64,000 nucleotides of DNA, from positions 529,069-593,068 of the forward strand of contig JACBWW010000088.1 in assembly GCA_020086605.1 (NCBI GenBank). The letters are read 5' to 3'. Shown here one piece after another: positions 36,601-60,800 of the stretch. The number at the start of each line of letters is the position of its first letter. Position 1 is the first letter of the stretch. The stretch comes from Lanius collurio (Eukaryota > Chordata > Aves > Passeriformes > Laniidae). The notes under the pieces were generated by a model that had not been told where the DNA came from, did no database searches, and worked only from the letters and a program-made list of their open reading frames with translations. Both the position numbers and the translations under genes were made by a program.

Positions 36601-37234
36601 TGGGACCTGTGTCCTCCTTGAAATCTTTGCCCAAAGCCTGTGGGGGTGTCTGGGCTCTTGCCTCACCTTGCCAGGGGCACAGGGAGGTGGGACTGCTGCC
36701 TCCCAGTCTGGCCCTGTTCTGCTGACTGGTTGGACTTCAGTTGCTCACAGGGGTGTCACATTCTGAAAATGCTTTTGTAGCAGAAACATGGAATTGTGCC
36801 AGTGCAGCCACAGCGGGAACTGGACTCTCACAGGGGCCAACTGCAGCTTTTCCAGCCAGGAGCCTCCCGTTTTCACTGGACTGTGGCTTCCCAGCCCTCC
36901 TCTCCACAGGGCTTGTGCTGGAGATGGTTGGCACCTTGCAACTGGAGCTGTGGTTGGCCCAGTTCTTGGCTGTGCCCTATAACCACAGGCTCACAGTCAG
37001 CCTGCACCCAGCTTCTTTCTAGCTGCTGCTGGAGTGAGGGAAAAGCTGCTGGCAGAGGCTTTTCACCTTGTGGCTTTCCTGGCAAGGGAGGCAGCTCTTC
37101 AAAGGACAAAGCTGCATCCCGCAGCCCGAGCTGGGGCTGTGCCCAGTGCTCCAGCTCCCAGGGCCGGGCACGAGGAGCGGGAGGCACGGCAGGGAGGGAT
37201 GGTGGCGAAGAAGCAGAGCCGGAGTCGTGCGTAG
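36601..37234. other. tail-to-tail spacer between POLRMT and HCN2
   Basis: About 0.63 kb between the predicted 3' ends of two converging genes. No gene or repeat recognised. Confidence 0.6.
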
Positions 37235-38156
37235 CTCTGTCAGCTGCTGACGTTTATTGCACAGGATGGGCTGAATGGGAAGGTGGACGCTTGGAGTGGG
37301 GCCCTGTCCCTCCGGCTGCTCGGCCGCAGGGTGCCGGGGCTGGCACGGGCCCCGCGCTCGCGGTACATTCAATGTGGAAGGCTCCAGAGTGCGAGGCAGC
37401 GAGGCACATGTGCACACACACACACCTGCACACGCACCCACACACGCACGCACACACAACACACACGCAGGCACCTGGTACACTCGGTGGGTGCCTTCCC
37501 CAGCCCCAGGGCTTGGGCTCTGTCCTAGCGCTGCCAGCGGGGACGTGGGGCCGTGCTCACCCCCAGCCCCGGAGTGGGGGACAGTGTGTTCGTGGGTGCT
37601 TACAAGCCTCAGGGCGACCATCCCTCAGACCCCTCCCAACTTACCTCCAGTCCTGGACCGTCACCCCTCGCCTTGGGTCTGTGGGAGGGGCGCAGGGACA
37701 CGCGCGGCGCCGGGGCTGCGCCGACAGCCCCGGGGAGGTGTCCTGCGGGTCACACACAGGGATGTGTTCAGGTCATAAATATCATACACAGAGTTGGTCA
37801 TGGCGAGGATGCAGCTGTGACTTCTATGGGCAGCCGGGGAGGCCAGGGGGCAGCGGGGCTTCGCCGCGGGGAGTGGGCGACAGGGTCAGACTTTGGTCGG
37901 AGACGACATACCCGGGGGCTCAGCCCAGTGACCCCGCGGTGGCGGGGAAGGGGGCACAGCAGCCCCAGGCCCACCCTCGCAGCTGCCCCGCTCTGCAGCG
38001 GGTGGCAGGAGGGACCGGGGAGCGGAGCTGGCGCCGTGGCGGGGGGTGGCAGCCAGCGGTGCGGCCGCGGCCCTCACCCGGCGGCGCATGGCGGACACGT
38101 GGTGAGATGGGACTCCCGCCCCTCCGGCCCGCGTGTCCCCGTGCCCGGCGCGGAGG
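37235..38156 (-). terminator. HCN2: HCN2 3' UTR and poly(A) signal
   Basis: On the minus strand an AATAAA lies at 37253-37258, about 0.9 kb after the HCN2 stop. The UTR contains an imperfect (CA)n block at about 37416-37470. Confidence 0.65.
37416..37472. repeat. imperfect (CA)n tract
   Basis: CA-rich simple repeat with CTG, CG and CC interruptions within the predicted HCN2 3' UTR. Confidence 0.9.
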
Positions 38157-48279
<10,123 letters not shown>

Positions 48280-48677
48280 NNNNNNNNNNNNNNNNNNNNN
48301 NNNNNNNNNNNNNNNNNNNNNNNNNNNNNNNNNNNNNNNNNNNNNNNNNNNNNNNNNNNNNNNNNNNNNNNNNNNNNNNNNNNNNNNNNNNNNNNNNNNN
48401 NNNNNNNNNNNNNNNNNNNNNNNNNNNNNNNNNNNNNNNNNNNNNNNNNNNNNNNNNNNNNNNNNNNNNNNNNNNNNNNNNNNNNNNNNNNNNNNNNNNN
48501 NNNNNNNNNNNNNNNNNNNNNNNNNNNNNNNNNNNNNNNNNNNNNNNNNNNNNNNNNNNNNNNNNNNNNNNNNNNNNNNNNNNNNNNNNNNNNNNNNNNN
48601 NNNNNNNNNNNNNNNNNNNNNNNNNNNNNNNNNNNNNNNNNNNNNNNNNNNNNNNNNNNNNNNNNNNNNNNNNNNNN
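48280..48677. other. assembly gap inside HCN2 exon 1
   Basis: 398 N. It replaces the start of HCN2 exon 1, which in other vertebrates encodes a very GC-rich, proline/glycine-rich N-terminus that is hard to sequence. The gap length need not be real. Confidence 1.
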
Positions 48678-50904
48678 GGGGCGGGCGACGGGGCTGGGCC
48701 GGGGGCCGGGCGGCTCCGCAGCTCCCCCCGCCGGCGCAGCCCTCGCCGGTGGGACCGGCTACCGGGACCGGCCATCGGAACGGGACATCCACCTTCCGCC
48801 CCGACGGCCCCGGACTCCGGCAGCGCAGTCTCCGGTGCGGTGTGGTGCGGGGCCGACCGCTCTCCCAGCAGGGCTCCGCCGCCGCCAGCCAATCCGCCTC
48901 GCCGCGGAGGGAGAATTGCCTACCCCCAGGCCGGGGATGGACCCCATCGCCTCGCCAAGTACGGGAGCTTTGCCCTCCCACCGCCCCAGGGACCCACCGC
49001 TCCAGCCCCCTCTGAACAGAGCTGGCGGCAGGAGGAATCCCTCGAGGTGTACCTGGGGATGGAGACCCCAGACCGGCGCCCCAGGACAGGGCCAGCACCC
49101 AAAGTTGGATACCGAACACCCGCCAGCGGGGCCGATGCTTTGGGAACAAGGCATCAGGACCGGCACGTCCTGCTCTCTGCCCCGGGAACGGCATCGTCCG
49201 GCTGCGGCTCCCCCGGGCTGCGAGGTGTCGGGGATGGCCGGACTGAGCAGCCCAGGTGCCCCCCGAGCATCCCGGGGCCGCCCCAGCCCGCGGCTCCGGC
49301 CGAGACCCGCGTGGGCAGCGCGGGCGCGGCGGTGGCACCACCTGGTGCCACGGGACAGAAGCGCATCCGGAGCCCGTCCCGCGGCTGCGGCGGAGCCAGC
49401 GCCGTGCCCGGGGCGAGGAATCTGCAGCCGCGGACCCTGCACTCAGCCCCTCGGCAGGAGACACCCCGAAAGTCGCGCTGCGGAGCGCAGCGGCCTCGTT
49501 CTGCGATGTCACGTCCCGGGCTTGGCACGGCTGCCTCCAAGAACAGCCCAGTTCTCCAAACCAGTCCCGGGGCACAGCGCTGCAGCCCCTCAGCTGCCCC
49601 CAGCCCATGAAGACACCGATTCAGCTTAACCTGAAGGCGAGGCTGGAGATGCCGGAGCCAAGAAGTGATGCAGCAGCTCAGGGCTCACCCCGAGGCGTCG
49701 GGAAGCAGGGGCTGAGCAGGGTCCCCAGAGCACCCTCTCTCTCTGGAACAGAATGGGGCACCACACCAGGGCCCTGTTTGTGGCATCCCTGCCCAAGGCT
49801 CGATGTGGCAGCCCCTGGGCCCGGGGCAGAGCTGTGCCACAGCTCATCAGGGCAACCCAGCCAAAAGCAGCACGATGCTCCTCCATCCCCTGACCCCTCC
49901 CGGGGCTGCTGTCTCTCCCTAGCCAAACAAAAGGCACAAGTGCTGCTTTGTCCTCTGGCCCAGCGCAGGGTCAGCCAGGACCCCTAATCCTCATCAATGA
50001 AATTAAGACATGCACTGATTTTTCACCAGGATGGCACAAGTCTGGGGCTGTGAGAACCTTTGTGTAGCCCATTCACAGGGCACAGCCGTGCTGCCCGTGC
50101 CGTGATGGCACAGCAAGGCAGAGGCAGGACAGACCCAGCCAGCACAGCACCAGGCTGCCACCACTGCCACCAGACCTGCTACCACCTCTCTGGGCACAGG
50201 GTGGGCACCACAGCCATGCTCCCCCCTTGTCCCATTCCAGGCAGGGACAAGTGTCTGGCTACAGAGCAAGGCCACGCTCCAGTCACTTGCCAAGGAGCAG
50301 AGCAGGCAGGGGCACCTTAGGCCAGCTGGGAGCACAGGGTAGCTTCTCTTCAGCCCACCATCTCTGCTGTCTGTCCAGGGCCAGGACTGCTGGCAGAAAC
50401 CCCGAGCTCAGGGCTGCCAGCAGAGAAGGGACTCCCCACCAGATCCTGTCCTGGCCCCAGAGCCCTGCTCTGTGCCCAAAGGTCTCCTACCTTTGCTCTC
50501 TCCTGCTGCAAAGGGCAGCAGAAAAACAAACCAACCTCGAAAACCTGCTTAGAGAAGCACGAGACACACAAACAGCAGGGCCTGTGAGGGCTCCTCAAGG
50601 CTGGGGCTGATCCTTGACCCCACAGGCACAAACCTGAGGCACAGTGAAGGGGGATAAGGTGAGACTGTCCCACACAGGCATGTGGGCCCCAGGTTCCCAC
50701 ACTCCTCCAGGCTCTCCAGAGCAGGGAACACCCCTCCCTCCCCTCTCTCTCTCCCTCCATGAAGGCTTTTACACCCGTCGAGCTGCATCTCCTCAGCAAT
50801 TAGAGGGCAGCCAGAGCTGGCACCAAACCGAGACATAGCATCGTGTTCTGCAGCCAGAGGATCGGGGGGCCCAGAGGGAAGAGACCAGGGTCCAGAGGTG
50901 GAAA
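48678..50904. other. HCN2 upstream CpG island and HCN2-BSG intergenic region
   Basis: 48678 to about 49500 is extremely CpG-rich and probably contains the HCN2 promoter and perhaps its start codon (a minus-strand ATG at 48775 opens a frame reading MAGPGSRSHRRG, but continuity across the gap cannot be shown). The remainder to 50904 shows no gene. Confidence 0.55.
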
Positions 50905-51890
50905 AAAGAGAGAGGAATCATCTTTATTTGTGAAGTGTTAACAGATGGAACAGTTTGATGCTACCCAGCAGTAAAGGTGTTAGACTCCCCCCTGAGCACT
51001 TGTCTGTTCACAGGCCCCCCACGTCACGCACACACCGCGATGGCTCAAGCACAAGCACACGCTGTTAAAACCCTAAAACCACCCCAGCCCCAGCTCACCC
51101 TGCCCCCTCCCCACTGCAGAGACATGAACAACCCATGGAATAAGTTACAGCAATCATTTATCCAGCATCCAGCTCCTGGGCTGCCTGTTTCGGAGTAACC
51201 AAGAACAGCTCAGCAGGAGCTGATTGGGAATCTGCCTGACAGGGAAATGCCAGGAATGTGCCCTTTGCCAGGGAAAGGTGCAGCCTTGCTCCTGGTGATG
51301 CACTGGGAAAGACACAGAACCCTCTTCCTGAACCCTCTGGTCAGATCAGGTTGTCTCCCAACAGCCACCAAAGCAGCTCCTCCCTCACTCCCCCACAAGC
51401 AGGTGGGACACAGCTGTACTCCCACCCCCCCTCCCCACTCTGTACCAACATGAAATAACCTAGGACAGAGACAGCCAGAGACCTAGACTACCAAGAACAA
51501 AGAATTTACATTTACAGGTAGAAAAACCCTCCCATGACTCTTTAAAAAAAAAAAAAAAGAAATGTATTTTATACTCTACAACTTAAGTTTCTTTAGAAAG
51601 TGAAGTAACTGAATCGCAAGGACGCACTAGAATATTCCATGGTGCTATTTTACCAAAAAATTAAAAGAAAACAAAATTGTCCAGACGAGTTCTTCATCTA
51701 CACATCACCTGGCAGGAGAGAAAGAAAAACCAGTTAGATAAACCCTGTTGCACCAGAACTGGGCTAGAAGGGGCTGGTGGAGTCCATGCTGGGCCAGAAG
51801 AGTCGCTGGTTTCTCCCAGACACCCTCAGCAGACTCAGACACTGCAGCTCCCACCCCAGGCTCTGCCCTGGCACTCACCTGGCCCCTCTC
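50905..51890 (-). terminator. BSG: BSG 3' UTR and poly(A) signal
   Basis: On the minus strand AATAAA lies at 50923-50928, giving a predicted 3' UTR of about 1 kb, the usual size for basigin. It includes a run of 15 A (plus strand) at 51544-51558. Confidence 0.7.
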
Positions 51891-54800
51891 TTAGTTTGCG
51901 TTTCTCTGGCGGACGTTCTTGTCCTTGTGGTTTGTGGCATTGCTCTTCCTGGGAAGGGAGAAGGGGTGTGAGGAAAGGGAGAGCAGAAAGTTCCCCCACT
52001 ACCACCCTCACCCATTAATGTCATTCAGGTCCAAGCAGAGGGTGCAAGATCAGATCCCAGAGCAGTGCCAGGCACCGGTGCCACCCCCAGGTATGTGTGG
52101 TTCACACATGGTGACATTAAATGAACCATGGGGGAACATTTCCCCCCCCAGCACACTGAGTATTATCCCACACCAGCCAGCTTTTATCTTTGGAGCAGAT
52201 TCCCTGGCTGGATGGGATGTGCCAGAACAAATCTGGCCAAAAAAAGAAAGAGGCAAGGTACTCACAGTGGTGCAGAGCCTCCATCATCATCTTCACATTC
52301 AGAGGAGCACAGAAAGAAAAAACAAAACACAGTCAGGGAAGAGGACATTCAAAGTGACCTCTGCCTCCCCTTAAAGCAGTGGGAACTGCATTCCAGGCAG
52401 CCATTCCACCACCACTTAAAACTGGGGATGGTAGAGCTCCTCCCGTGAGATCGGCTGCCCTGATCCATCCCCTGTGCTCACCCCCACAGCACCAGGACTT
52501 GGGATGGCTCCCAGATCCCAGCGTACTCACAGCAGGTAAAGGGGAAGCCAAACAGGATGTTTCAGGAATGGGGCTTTAAGCAACAGCAGCAGGAAGCCAT
52601 TTCTCCCTCCCCACACGTTGTGATACCAAAACAAACACTGCACACCACATTCTGAGCAGCACAGCTAAGGAAACACCCCTGCCAACACATGCCAAGCCCT
52701 GTGGCCTTTCACCAGCTCCCTGAGATCTGCCACCCCCCAACAGGAGGCTCTCAGTTGTCTCCTTTGCTCCCCCATCACCTCTTCTCCAGCCCTGGATCCC
52801 CTCGAGTCCCATGCTCCAGGCACTGGGGCTGCCCTGGGCACCAGGATCTGCTCACAGCTGGTGAGAGGACAGAGGCAGACACATGGCTGGAACTACCTTC
52901 TACTTACCATGTGAGGTGGCACCCAGCAGCAGAGAAAGGAAGAGTGGATAGGTAACACCAGCAAGGATATCACCCCAGAGACAGGCCAGACCGTCTCCAC
53001 CCCATGTCAGGTGACAGGAGTGTCCAGCTCCCAGAAAGTACTGGGGGGAACTGGGTCAGACAGGCCTCACTGTCATCTTCCAGGAGGGGCAAAGCTACAG
53101 AGACTTTGGGGCAGAGAGAATCACTTCATCCCAGGGAAGTGTAAAGCCATGTGTGTTCACCAAAAGGGTGTGATGCTGTATCCTCATCCAGGAGCACGTG
53201 GGAACTTGAGCTCCTCTGGCCAAGGAGCATCAGGACATTTCAGCACATTCACCTGTCTGTCAAAGCATCTGCTACAGCTCTGGCAGGTCAGCACCCCACA
53301 GACCTGGACTGATACCAGCACAAACCAGATCACACCACAGTGTTTTTTGCTGGAAGATGCAGCTACAACATCCTTCAGACAGCACCTGCCTTCCAGCCAG
53401 GCGTGTCAGAGGGCAAAACATCTGCCTGTGAAACTGCCTGGAGTGGAATTCTGAGCCCTGCAGTCAAGGGAGGGATCTGACCTTCAGCCCCTCTGCTGCA
53501 CCTCTCCCGAGGCTGCTCCCTCGCAGGGGGCCCTGCAGGGTCCGGGCAGGAAGGATACAGAGCATTCACACCGCATTGTTAACGGGATCAGATAAAGGAG
53601 GCCGTGAGCTGACACAATGCAGATCCTCACCGATAAGGAAAGGGAGGAGCTGCTGCTTCCAGAGCAGATTAAAGATAGTACTGGGTCTTTGAGATCCAGG
53701 ATGTGTGGATCTGATGACCCAAAACATCCTGAACTGAACACAAGCTAAGCCTGGTCTTACAGAGTCCCTCCCAGTTCTGCAGCACCACAAAAGCTCTGGT
53801 ACTCATTTACAAAGCACCTTGTCCAGAGTGGGAGCTGCCAAAGCAAATCCAGCCCCGCAGACACTCATGGGCAGCACTTGAGCAAAGAGCAGAGGAACCA
53901 GTGAGGCAAAGGGGTCAGCCTGACCTGCACAGAATCCTCTCTTGGCTCCAGATCTCACTGCAGGACTGTGAAACAGCGCAATTACAGGCAGCTTCATGGC
54001 TGAAGTGGCATGGGACAGACTGGCTTCTCAAGTACCCTCAAACCACCCCTCCTCTGAGAAAGGGACCTCAGAACTCCCTACAAGCCCATCCCACCCACAC
54101 CCTGCAAGTCACTTCATCTCCTCAGAAAGATTCAAACCCAGGTGCCTCTTACCGTCAGGAACCTCATCTGGCTTCCTCCTCTTCTCATAGATGAAGATGA
54201 TGGTGACCAGAACGAGGACTTCTGCCACAATGCCCAGGAAGGGCCAGAGCGCTGCCAGGCGGCTGCGGACGCGCAGGTTCACCGTGGCATCGCCGGTGCC
54301 GTAGGAGTTGGTGCCATTGCAGAAATAGTCGCCCGTGTCCTGCTCAATATCCAGTTTAAGGATGCGTAGCTCTGTCTTGTTGTCATTGGACTTGATGATG
54401 TATCTCCCAGAGCCGTTCTCGAGGCGCTGGAGGGAGGAGGAGGAAGAGGGGTCTCAGGGCAGTGGACAGAGAAATCCTCCTTCCTGGGAGAGTTGAGCTT
54501 TGCAACAATTCCAGTGGCACAAGAATTGAGCAGCAGGGTAGGCAGGAGGGGAGAAGGAGCAAAGCACAGCACTCACTCACCCCGTGGCCACTTTTGTACC
54601 AGGACCAAGAGGTTACAGCAGGGAAAGAGGGATTCTTGCAGGTCAGCACACCCGTGTCCCCCTCATTCCCATGCTCGGACTTCTTGTAGGCCACCACCTG
54701 AGGGGGAACTAGGCAAGAGGGAAAAAAAAAATAATTCAGACATCTCCTTATAGAAATCACATAGATTTGTGGTTCCTGCAGCCCACTTGACCAAAATCAG

Positions 54801-57800
54801 CTACCCCAAAACCTCAGTCAGGCTGTTCCTCTCACTAGTTTGGCATTTTCAGAGAGAAAAACGCATCAAGCTGCTTCAGGAAAGGCTCAAACAGCTTTTT
54901 CCAGCGGGTATTATCCCTCTGTCCATTATTCCTGGGGGAACATGCCCACAGAAGGCTGGTTTAATGGAGGATCTCAGGGCTGACCCTGCAGACACCTGAA
55001 TGGCCTGATAAGGGTGCTGCCTCTCAGAGCAGAGCCCTGCAGCCAGATGAGGGCTGGGAACAGCTTTTCAAGCAGCTGAAAAGACACCCCAGCAAAGTGG
55101 TCAGGAGATCACCGTTTCCCCACACCCCTCCTCAGGCCCCAGGAGCAAACAGATGAAATTACCCGAAATATTCACTTGTCCTTTTATCTGCGGGTTTGCT
55201 TCATAGACACACTCGTAGACACCGGAGTGCTCCTCCTTCTTCCCATTGATTCTACAAAAACAGGATTCAAGTAAGCATCCAGCACAACTTATCCACAGAC
55301 ACAAACCTCCAGACCCACGGAATCACAGCCCTGCAAGCATCAGTGACCTCCTCCATAGCCAATTTCCCCTCTTCCAGCAGAAAGTTTGTGCTGCACCTAC
55401 AGCAACCCAGCTTTCCTCTCCTCACACACTGAGGCTGGCAGAAGAGGGTTTCATGTGCACCACACCTGGCACGGGTCTGTCAAGCTGGTGACCAGTGAAA
55501 CTCAGGGCAAAGCAGTGCCAAAGATCACCCAGGACAGGCTGCTCTGGATTGATCCCCGCATCAGGAAAAACTCTCACATTCTCCTTCCTGTAAAGCTGCT
55601 GCAATGAGATTTAGTGGATTATGGAGCCCTGCAACAAACATCCCATTCTGCTGCTCAGTAATACCCACTCGAGGGAAGGGGCCCACAGAGTTTGTCCCAT
55701 GGCTGCACTGGGACAAGGGGCTGTTTGTTAGTTCTGCCGTGCACGGCGCTTCCCACTTCCAAAAACCACTCAGCTGAGGAATTGAGGTCACGCGAGGGAG
55801 GCTGGGTTATAAATACTTTAATCCTTGTTCAGCTCCCTGTTGCTATGGGGAGACAGGCACGTCGGCACTGCCATACAAAGGGACACGATGCCTCCACAGC
55901 TGCTGGGTCAGTGCCAGCCAGGCCTGACTGTAATCAGAAAGGAAAGCTCACTGCACTGCCACAATAAGGCCGGTATTCCCGCACCCAGCACGGACCACGG
56001 CCTGCCACAGCTCCCCAGCTCCTTCTGGGAGAATGGCTGGACTCTGGGAAAGGACATAAAGCCCCAAGGAGAGACAACTTGCACTGCAGCCTCTCATTCC
56101 ATGAACAGGGAGAGGGGAGCTGGTGGCCTACCCAGAGCAGGGTTCCTTCAAAGCTCTGGGGAACAGCTCTGGAACACTGAATAACCAGAGCCCAGCTGAA
56201 CAGCTGCTTAAAATCAGGATATCACTTTCTAAGATGATCTTTGTGACACAAAACTGCCCCTTTCTCCCCCTTTTTGCTCCCGTCCTCCCCATAAAGGAGA
56301 GTGCTGGGCCTTACCAAAACTCCATTTAACTCATCTTACGCTCCACAGTCCCAAAGCCCCATCCCCCATATCAGCAGGGCTGTGAGAACTCAGCCCTGGC
56401 TCCAGCAGACAGCAAACACCAGCTGCTTGCTGGGAAAAAACCTGCCCGTGCTCAGGTTCTGACCTTGCCCCGACACTCACACGTAGCTGGTGAAAGCACT
56501 CGTGCTCTTGTCCTCCTCCAGGAGCTTTCCCCCGTGCATCCACTTGTGGCCCGTGATGCTGAGGTGTGGCGCAGACACGTTACAGCTGAGGGTCAGCTTG
56601 TCAGAACTCTCAGAGACATGAACAGCAATATCTGGACCTGAGTTCGTAAAGAATCGGATTTAAGTTAAACCCGGGGTACGGCAGAGCGGACGTGGTGCCC
56701 AAGAACCTGCAATGCAAACCCCACATCTCCTTGTCTCTATTCCCAGCTTCCACTTACCTTCACACAGCTCCCTACCAGACCTGACTGCCAGCACCAGAGA
56801 GTCCCCAGAGCCAGGTGACCAGGCCTGAGTGGACCTGGGATGGCCACGCTGGCCCTGCAGCTGCTCCCCCCACGAGCAGGATCACTGCCGTGTCCTGCAT
56901 CACTCGGAGCCTCCGCTGTCCCTACCACGGGTGCAGCCCCGGCAGAGCCCAGTGCTCAATAAGCAATGGAAAAGGTCACTCTGAAGGGCAGAGCACGGCT
57001 CTCTGCTGCTGTGAGCCGCCACAGAGCTCGTGTGTCAACACCTCCCAGCACCTGAGCAGCTTCAGACACCTCCAGGTAGCACAGAGGGCAGCCAGGACCC
57101 TCTGCTGGGAGAGGGAGCAGACAAGATCATGTGGCAGCAATAATATGTGCGTCACCTGAGGCAGCCCAAAGGGTTTAGTTAGAATGACTCCAGGGAGAAC
57201 ACAGAGACTCCGAAAGGTCCTGGGCCTCCATGTGCCAGGCAGCAGTAAATTATGCAACCTAAGATGACTCAGACATTTCTACTTGTAGGAGGCTGTCCGA
57301 GAAGGCAGCTGCCATCAGCAGCACCATTACACAGCTCCAAGTGCCACTATGGTCCCTACCCTTCCCCCCCTCCATCTCCAACCCTTGGAAGGAACAGTTT
57401 TTGCCAGGGCTGACAGGCATTTTCCTTTTCCTCCTATCCAAATTCCACTGGAAGAAGGGTTCTGCTGGAGTCCTGTACTCCCTAGTGCAAATCTGCTGCA
57501 AAGGCAGCTCTCCTAACTCCAGGATTCATGGGAAGACCTTAGCAGGACTTTAATCTCCCTCCCAGGTTTCTATCACCGAAAGCAGCCCGGGCGCTCCGGC
57601 GTTCGCCCGCTCGCTCTGCGAGAGGGAACCCGGCCACGTCCACGGGACAAGCAACAACATCACACTCAAGTGTCACACAGACACGGCCATTTCAAAAACG
57701 GTTGCAATCTCAGACCTCAAAGCAAGATTTGTTTCCCCAACAGTCTGGGTTCACCAGCACGGAAGCGAGCTCAAAGCAGGGCTGCTGGAGGGAGCGGGAG

Positions 57801-60800
57801 CTGTACGAGCCGCAGGGAAGGGCCGCTGGTCAGTGGTGGTTAGGGCAGAGTCGACCACAGAATCGAGGCTCAATTCTGCAGCCAGCACCAGGGCTCGGAG
57901 GCGCTCGGGAATAAGCGGCAGGTTCCAGGTTCTTTGGCTCCGGAAAAAGGCGCGGGATTGCCGGAGGGCGAATTGGTTGGGAAGCCACAACCCTTTTTGA
58001 GCAGGGCCATTTCAGGTCAAGTCACAGGTGGTGGGGAGATTGACAGAGGGTGGGAGTCTCTCAGTTCTACAGCTGGGGTGGGAAGGTGGGGGGAGCTTTC
58101 GGGAGCCACAGGACACAGGTGCAGGGGTGAGCATGGCAGGAGACTCAAGACACCAGTGTCCGAGCAAGTGCCAAGGCCTCGGTGTGGCCACTCACGTTCG
58201 ATGACAAAAACGTTCGCCTGGGAACGGATCCACTTGACTTTGGGGCTCTTCGACAAGTGGTTGCGGTCGGGGTCGTTGCTAGCCCGGCACTCATACATGC
58301 CCGAGTCGTCGCTCGTGAGGTTTGCGATGGAGATGGTGCTGGTAGAGTGCAGGTTGTAGGTGGCGTTGATTTTGACACGGTCCTGCCGTGCGCCATCCCA
58401 GAGCTGAGCATAGGTCTCATTGGGGTCGTTGCCCTCAAACCACCACTGGATCTCAGGGATGGGATTGCCAATCGCCTCGCAGTACAACTCCACGCTGTCC
58501 TGAGTCAGTCTCTTTTGAGACAGCGGTGACTTTATAAAACCAGCTATGAGTTGAAGAGGTATTAGTGCAAAGTGTTAGTGCAAAGCAAGAATTCACCTTC
58601 CACAAGCAAAAATAACCCTCGGTGACTGAGAAGAGGCTGCACGCTGTCTCCAAATCGGCACACTCCTTCCTCCCTCCCCTCCACACTCTGAACTCTGCCT
58701 GGCTCACACGGGGCTGCTCGCTTGCCTTTTGGATCTCCTGTGGCTCCGCTGCAAAACCAGCGCTTGGTGTGTGCCACTATCCAAACTGGACACCCCTGGC
58801 ATGGCCCACCTGCTCTGAGGAACAGCCCAAGGGCTGCAGCGCTCCCTGTCCAGCCCCCAGCACTCACAGTTCAGGATGGAAACAGCAGATTTGTGTTTCG
58901 AGGGCTTACACAGCCTCCGCATTCCCCAGCCTGTGCTCCCACAAGGTGCTGCACAGGTCACGCCGTCACACAAGGCTGGGGACAGCGAGGCAGTGGGACC
59001 CTGACCGAGCCCCCTCCCAGCCAGTTTGATTGAGACAACCTCAATGGGAAAAGGGCTTCACCGTGCCCCTGTGGCCCCAGGAGGAACGTGTCTGTTCCCC
59101 CTCGCTGCACAGCCCCGGGCTGCCTGACTGTAATTCAGAGCTGGCTGGGGCCCAAGCCCCCCCTCGCTGCGCTGTGGCACAGCCACACGTACCAGCCCCT
59201 TGCCTGCTCACACCCTTGTTCCATCCCTCAGCTCCCCAGGGTGCTCAGCAGGACCTCCTAAGCACAGCCCCAAGGGTAAGAACTTTTTTAGGGGAGGAGG
59301 AAAGTCTTGCAGTCCGCAAGATGTCACGAGCCAGGCAAGGAAATGTGTAAATTTGTTGTCATACAAACAGTGAAATCTGACTTTTCATCTCGGGCAAGAC
59401 CAGCCTGCAGAGCTGAACTGCCAACAAACAGACCAGAGGCACAGGCAGCAGCTGCAGGCTGGAATTTGGGTATTTTTCACTCTGCCTTGCAGCCAGAGGG
59501 TTCAGTGCTGGAATCAGCCAGTCCAAAGGTCGGTCCGTGAGCTGCAGGGAGCAGAGCTGCCAAAAGCCTTCAGGCTCCAGGGCAGGCACAGGGCAGTGGC
59601 CACAGCCCCAGGAGCCCTTCCCAGGGCAGGCAGGAAGGGAGGCTCAGCAGCTCCACTTCGGAAAAAGCCATCAGGCACAGGTCACTACGTGACTCAGCCC
59701 CAGCCATGTTTCAGAAGAAGGATTTCAGCTTGAGAGACATCCTTCCTCTGCTAACAGGCAGCTCGCAGCCTAAGAATCTTCCAGGAATTAATTTGCACAG
59801 TTAAAAGCACTTTGTGATCATACACAACCCTCCATGGATGCACCATGATGTACACGCACAGAGGAGGAGGGCTTAGGAGAAGTTTTTTTGGGGATTTTGA
59901 ATGCCTGAAGATGTTTGAACAAGAAATCCTAAGGCTGCTTTTTGTGAGAGTAGGAACCAATCAGTGTCACAAACCCAAGTTTGCTCAAACTTAAGAAAGA
60001 CATCAGTTAGCCTGTAAGGTAAGCTTGACTCCTAAAGAAGTCAATTCCACATTTTTCACAGGAAAAACTAGCTTTACCTACTAAAGCTTTGAAAGTCTTG
60101 AATAATAAACGTGCCTGAAAGAGAAGGTCACAGATGAGGGTCCTAAGGCACTCTCAGGAGAAGGCAGACACTAATTTTAACCAAGTGAGAGGTTCAGGGG
60201 CACCCAGAGATGTTACAGGATGGGGGTATCAGCTGGGTTCCACTCCCAGAACCACTGACCTGCGTGCCAGAAGGTGTTTTTCACACCACAGGCCTGTGAT
60301 CAAACACTCCCAACCCTGACAAGCCCTGGAACTGCCCACAGCACTTGTACGAGCCCGTCTGCTCCAACTGCAGCCCGAATTAAAGCGGGAGCTGCTAAAG
60401 ATCAAGGGGTTTACAGCTACAAGGTGATTACTGTACGCTGACAAAATAAGCTGTGCAAGGTTATTTGCTCCGAGTTAGAGGGTACCTCGTGCAGTTCAGA
60501 CAGGTTAAAAGGCTCCAGCAAGCAGCAGCAACAGCGAGTACCATTTGCATTCCCATGGGATTAACGTCCTCCCTGTCCCCACCGAGAGCAGGCAATCCCA
60601 GTCGTGGGCTCTCCGGGCTGGGCAGGGCGCCTGTCGAGCCCAAGGCACAGGAGTGTGGCCAGCACCAATCCACTGGGATCGATCAGGGCTGCTGCCACAT
60701 TTTCCAAAGGGTGACGGGCTGCAAGTGGGGCTCAGCTGCAGAAGCCCAGACGCTCCTCAGAGAGCTGAGCCGGATGCTTCCCCAGGCACAGCGCGGTATC

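Noticed and set aside
57262..57327. Short minus-strand frame MVLLMAAAFSDSLLQ in a BSG intron, like an alternative signal peptide exon
   Set aside because: The only nearby GT (after CAA) gives phase 0, while the next BSG exon needs phase 1, so it cannot splice in frame.
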